Part shown: positions 61,893-64,000 of the stretch, piece after piece | How the letters are laid out: each line of letters starts with the position of its first letter | Position numbering within the stretch: position 1 is the stretch's first letter | NCBI GenBank assembly: GCA_945881865.1 | Contig: CAMCVK010000001.1 | Span: forward strand, 434,001 to 498,000 | Length of the DNA: 64,000 bases | DNA from: Fimbriimonas ginsengisoli Gsoil 348 | GTDB taxonomy: Bacteria; Armatimonadota; Fimbriimonadia; Fimbriimonadales; Fimbriimonadaceae | Direction: 5' to 3' | Translations under genes and position numbers: made by a program | Notes under the pieces: generated by a model | Told to the model about the DNA's origin: nothing | Seen by the model: the letters and a program-made list of their open reading frames with translations, nothing else | Database searches by the model: none

Positions 61893-61970
61893 TTCGATAT
61901 CTCCTTTTTGGTCTTCTCGCGAGGAAGGTATCGGTGTAACGGCCCATGTGACCCGGCGTTTCGGTTGGAC

Positions 61971-62981
61971 CTATTCGAACCGCTTTGCGAGCGAAACTTG
62001 GAGGTCTTCGCCCCGGCGGGCGCTTTTTATGATTTCCCAGCCAAGTTCTAACGGGCTCGGCAAGTCGGCAGCGTGCACCCAGCTCGGCCCTGCCCCAAGC
62101 ACTTTTGGCGCCACGAAAAGCTCGATCCGGTCGGCCAAGCCCGCCCGCAGAAAGTGCCCGTGGGTGATGGCGCCGCCTTCGATTAACACGCCGGTAAGGC
62201 CACGACGGTACCAGTCGGCGGCAAGCAGATCCAAGTTGATTGGTCCGGTGATATGCCAGGTTTCCGCCTGGTTATCGAAAACACGCTCTTTGCCGGTTAG
62301 GCGACGATTCGGATCAAGAAGAATTCGAACCGGCGGGTTCTTGACCCCGGGGATCCGGGCGGTGAGCTCGGGGTCGTCCGCCAGAACCGTTCGGCAACCA
62401 ACCAACACTGCTCCACATTCGGCCCGCAGGGCATGCCCGGCCTTTCGGGCGGTCGGCCCGGTAATCCATTTGCTGTCTCCGTTCGGCAGTGCGATCCGGC
62501 CATCAAGGCCGATCGCCGCCTTCAGCGTGAACTCCGGCCTTCCATGGGCCATCGCAAACAAAAACTGGTGGTTGACCTCCGCCGCGGAATCGGCGAGCAG
62601 ACCGATTTCAACCTCGATTCCTGCTTCGCGAAGTGCCTCCGCTCCACCGGCTGCGACCGGATTTGGGTCCAGTACGGCAATGACCACTCGCCGGACGCCG
62701 GAACGAAGGAGCGCCTGGCTGCAGGGCGGCGTCCGACCGTAGTGGTTACACGGCTCAAGCGTGACGTATGCCGTACCACCCGCCGCGCGGGCTCCGGCCT
62801 CGGCCAAGGCAACCGCCTCGGCGTGCGGCGCTCCCGCAAAGTCGCACCAGCCGTCCCCTACCGCCGAGCCATCCTCGCCGGTGATGACGCACCCGACATG
62901 CGGGTTTGGGGCCGGGAAGCCCTTTCGGGAGAGGGCGATGGCCCTCCGCATTGCGGAGACGTCTTTGCTAGGGGTGCTCAT
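61971..62981 (-). CDS. ribD: Riboflavin biosynthesis deaminase/reductase RibD
   Basis: A bifunctional enzyme of riboflavin synthesis, 336 residues. The N-terminal zinc deaminase has HAEAVAL (His53, Glu55) and PCNHYGRTPPC (Cys78, Cys87). The C-terminal NADPH-dependent reductase (about 146-336) has LKAAIGLDGRIA, GCRTVLADDPELTAR and GVLIEGGAITHGHFLRAGLADRI. Its 5' end overlaps the small membrane-protein gene by 4 bp. No FMN riboswitch is visible near it, and the other rib genes are absent. Confidence 0.95.
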   Translation of the reverse strand: MSTPSKDVSAMRRAIALSRKGFPAPNPHVGCVITGEDGSAVGDGWCDFAGAPHAEAVALAEAGARAAGGTAYVTLEPCNHYGRTPPCSQALLRSGVRRVVIAVLDPNPVAAGGAEALREAGIEVEIGLLADSAAEVNHQFLFAMAHGRPEFTLKAAIGLDGRIALPNGDSKWITGPTARKAGHALRAECGAVLVGCRTVLADDPELTARIPGVKNPPVRILLDPNRRLTGKERVFDNQAETWHITGPINLDLLAADWYRRGLTGVLIEGGAITHGHFLRAGLADRIELFVAPKVLGAGPSWVHAADLPSPLELGWEIIKSARRGEDLQVSLAKRFE

Positions 62982-63268
62982 TCGGGTCGGCTTTGATCTG
63001 ACTGACCGGCGACCAACTTACGGAGGTTATCGCGGGTCTGCTGCGTGTAGTCTCGCTTGGTCTTTCGGACGATCAAAATACTCCCAACGGTGGAGCCGAC
63101 GAGACAGACGCACATGCCAGCAAGATACGCGCTGGATCGCTGGGTGTAGGCAAGGAACTCTGCCTTAGGTTGGCCCCGCTTGGGTGCCGGGCCCAGCAAC
63201 CACGGCCACGCCACGATCATCAGGCCACCGATGAGGATGCAAGCGGTCGTGAATAGTTTCAACGGCAC
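62978..63268 (-). CDS. Small two-helix membrane protein, hypothetical
   Basis: A 96-residue protein with two predicted transmembrane helices (about 7-25 and 46-67) and a charged C-terminal tail (KTKRDYTQQTRDNLRKL). I recognise no family. It lies between rpe and ribD and overlaps both (10 bp and 4 bp), so it is translated with them. Confidence 0.75.
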   Translation of the reverse strand: MPLKLFTTACILIGGLMIVAWPWLLGPAPKRGQPKAEFLAYTQRSSAYLAGMCVCLVGSTVGSILIVRKTKRDYTQQTRDNLRKLVAGQSDQSRPE

Positions 63269-63909
63269 GCCGCCTTAAACGCCTGGGTGGCCAAGGCGAG
63301 GTCGGGCTGTCGTTGGAGGTAGCTTCCGACCACGAAGACGTTTGCGCCGGCTTCCTTCACCAGCGGCAGAGTGCTGGGGTCGATCCCGCCATCAACCTGA
63401 ATCGCAACCGAGGGGCTGGCTTCCCGTAGACGACGTATTTTGTTCAGTGTATGAGGCAGGAACGGCTGCCCACCCCAGCCCGGATTCACCGTCATTACCA
63501 ACACCAGATCGAGTTCATCCAGAATCTCCAAGGCTGGTTCCACGGGCGTGCCTGGGTTAAGGGCCAACCCCGCTTGCGCGCCGCGCTGACGCAACGACTG
63601 CGCCAGCCGATGAGAATGCACCGTCGCTTCACTGTGAAAAATGATTCGCGTGCATCCGGCCGCGATGAAGGCATCGAACTGCCGCTCCGGCGTCAGCGTC
63701 ATCAAGTGCGCCTCGAAGGGAATGGAAACCTGCGGTCGCAGCGCGGCGACCAGGCTATCCCCAAAGCTTATCGGCGGCACGAACTGGCCGTCCATGATGT
63801 CGAGGTGGATCCAATCGGCACCGTTTGCCGCCATCGTTTGCACCGCGCCACCAATTTGGCTCAAGTCGAACGACAAGATTGACGGAGCGAGTAGGCCCTC
63901 TAATTTCAT
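63259..63909 (-). CDS. rpe: Ribulose-phosphate 3-epimerase
   Basis: A cytoplasmic TIM-barrel enzyme of the pentose phosphate pathway (216 residues) that interconverts ribulose and xylulose 5-phosphate. Family motifs are LAPSILSFD, WIHLDIMDGQFVPPISFG, FEAHLMT, VMTVNPGWGGQPF and the phosphate-binding QVDGGI...VVGSYLQ. ATG 63909 lies 1 nt after the stop of the upstream gene and begins at MKLEGLLAPSIL, the normal start; earlier in-frame codons lie within the upstream gene. Confidence 0.95.
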   Translation of the reverse strand: MKLEGLLAPSILSFDLSQIGGAVQTMAANGADWIHLDIMDGQFVPPISFGDSLVAALRPQVSIPFEAHLMTLTPERQFDAFIAAGCTRIIFHSEATVHSHRLAQSLRQRGAQAGLALNPGTPVEPALEILDELDLVLVMTVNPGWGGQPFLPHTLNKIRRLREASPSVAIQVDGGIDPSTLPLVKEAGANVFVVGSYLQRQPDLALATQAFKAACR

Positions 63910-63910
63910 C

Positions 63911-64000
63911 CTAAAAATTACCTGTGCCGCCCGAGCTATCCGGAGTTCCTTCGGAGGCGGTCTTTTCGAACTCCTTCCGGAGTTCGTCATCGTAGTAAAG
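63911..64000 (-). CDS. C-terminal tail of an upstream gene, partial
   Basis: Twenty-nine codons ending at TAG 63913-63911 (reading LYYDDELRKEFEKTASEG...GGTGNF). The gene runs off the right edge. A polar, disordered tail like this gives no clue to function. It lies 1 nt upstream of rpe and is cotranscribed with it. Confidence 0.6.
   Translation of the reverse strand, partial: LYYDDELRKEFEKTASEGTPDSSGGTGNF

Noticed and set aside
61893-63270. FMN riboswitch for ribD
   Set aside because: ribD overlaps its upstream gene and no conserved RFN-element blocks are visible around it or upstream of rpe.

Overview
The window is a GC-rich bacterial chromosome segment with tightly packed genes on both strands. 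The gene content suggests an Armatimonadota lineage, most likely Fimbriimonadia-like: a prepilin with a DUF1559-type head, a bacterial tricorn protease, a proteasome-ATPase-like (ARC/Mpa family) AAA protein, a G8-domain surface protein, many short-signal-peptide secreted proteins and lipoproteins, and rRNA genes that are not in an operon. This placement is inferred from content alone; the 16S gene at 44907-46412 would settle it.

Layout. 1-8280: an SDR-type epimerase (5'-truncated), a tricorn protease, a secreted beta-propeller-like protein, a CsaA/response-regulator pair and an MFS transporter fused to HEAT repeats. 8404-11137: a G8-domain parallel beta-helix protein and the tmRNA gene. 11245-17800: a membrane nucleotidyl-cyclase homologue, lipB, rnhB, a YraN-type gene, lpdA, a histidine kinase and queF. 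17826-22084: a dehydrogenase/TIM-barrel isomerase pair and an ABC exporter. 22191-26632: a SecD-head-like protein, three lipoproteins and a RodA/FtsW transglycosylase in one compact operon. 26650-29099 (minus): three tandem paralogues of exactly 259 codons with a pseudopilin-like head. 29184-31069: a TrpG/PabA-type amidotransferase overlapping a thymidine phosphorylase.

31059-34372 (minus): a three-gene run with a DnaA-like ATPase, an ARC/Mpa-like ATPase and a PrcB-like secreted protein. 34497-38540 (minus): a tetraheme cytochrome fused to a phosphoesterase-like domain, a DUF1573 protein, and prfB with its programmed +1 frameshift. 38567-43682: a membrane protein, a clostripain-like lipoprotein lacking its catalytic Cys, a phosphohexomutase, a J-domain/WD40 fusion and an alpha/beta hydrolase. 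43717-46412: two tRNA-Gly genes, a response regulator, a catalytically degenerate Doc/Fic protein and an orphan 16S rRNA gene. 46865-50687: a prepilin with a small lipoprotein and a large WD40/TolB-like secreted protein. 50779-52974: a fused membrane/spermidine-synthase-like protein. 53017-54875: a two-gene cassette resembling type IV (AbiE) toxin-antitoxin systems, with a 22-bp perfect palindrome over its start codon. 54891-57726: a FlgT/CsgG-like secreted pair. 57905-64000: rpsR, a KdsD-type isomerase, arginase, pdxT, a stalk-domain protein, ribD, a small membrane protein, rpe and the tail of one more gene.

The most interesting signals are the AbiE-like cassette (its first protein seems to join a PD-(D/E)XK nuclease-like domain to a winged helix), the DnaA-like/ARC-like ATPase operon, the triplicated pseudopilin-head proteins with a shared palindromic promoter element, several enzymes that have lost catalytic residues, a tmRNA tag ending in Ala-Val, and a repeated promoter geometry (TANNNT exactly 6 nt before ATG) that implies widespread leaderless transcription.
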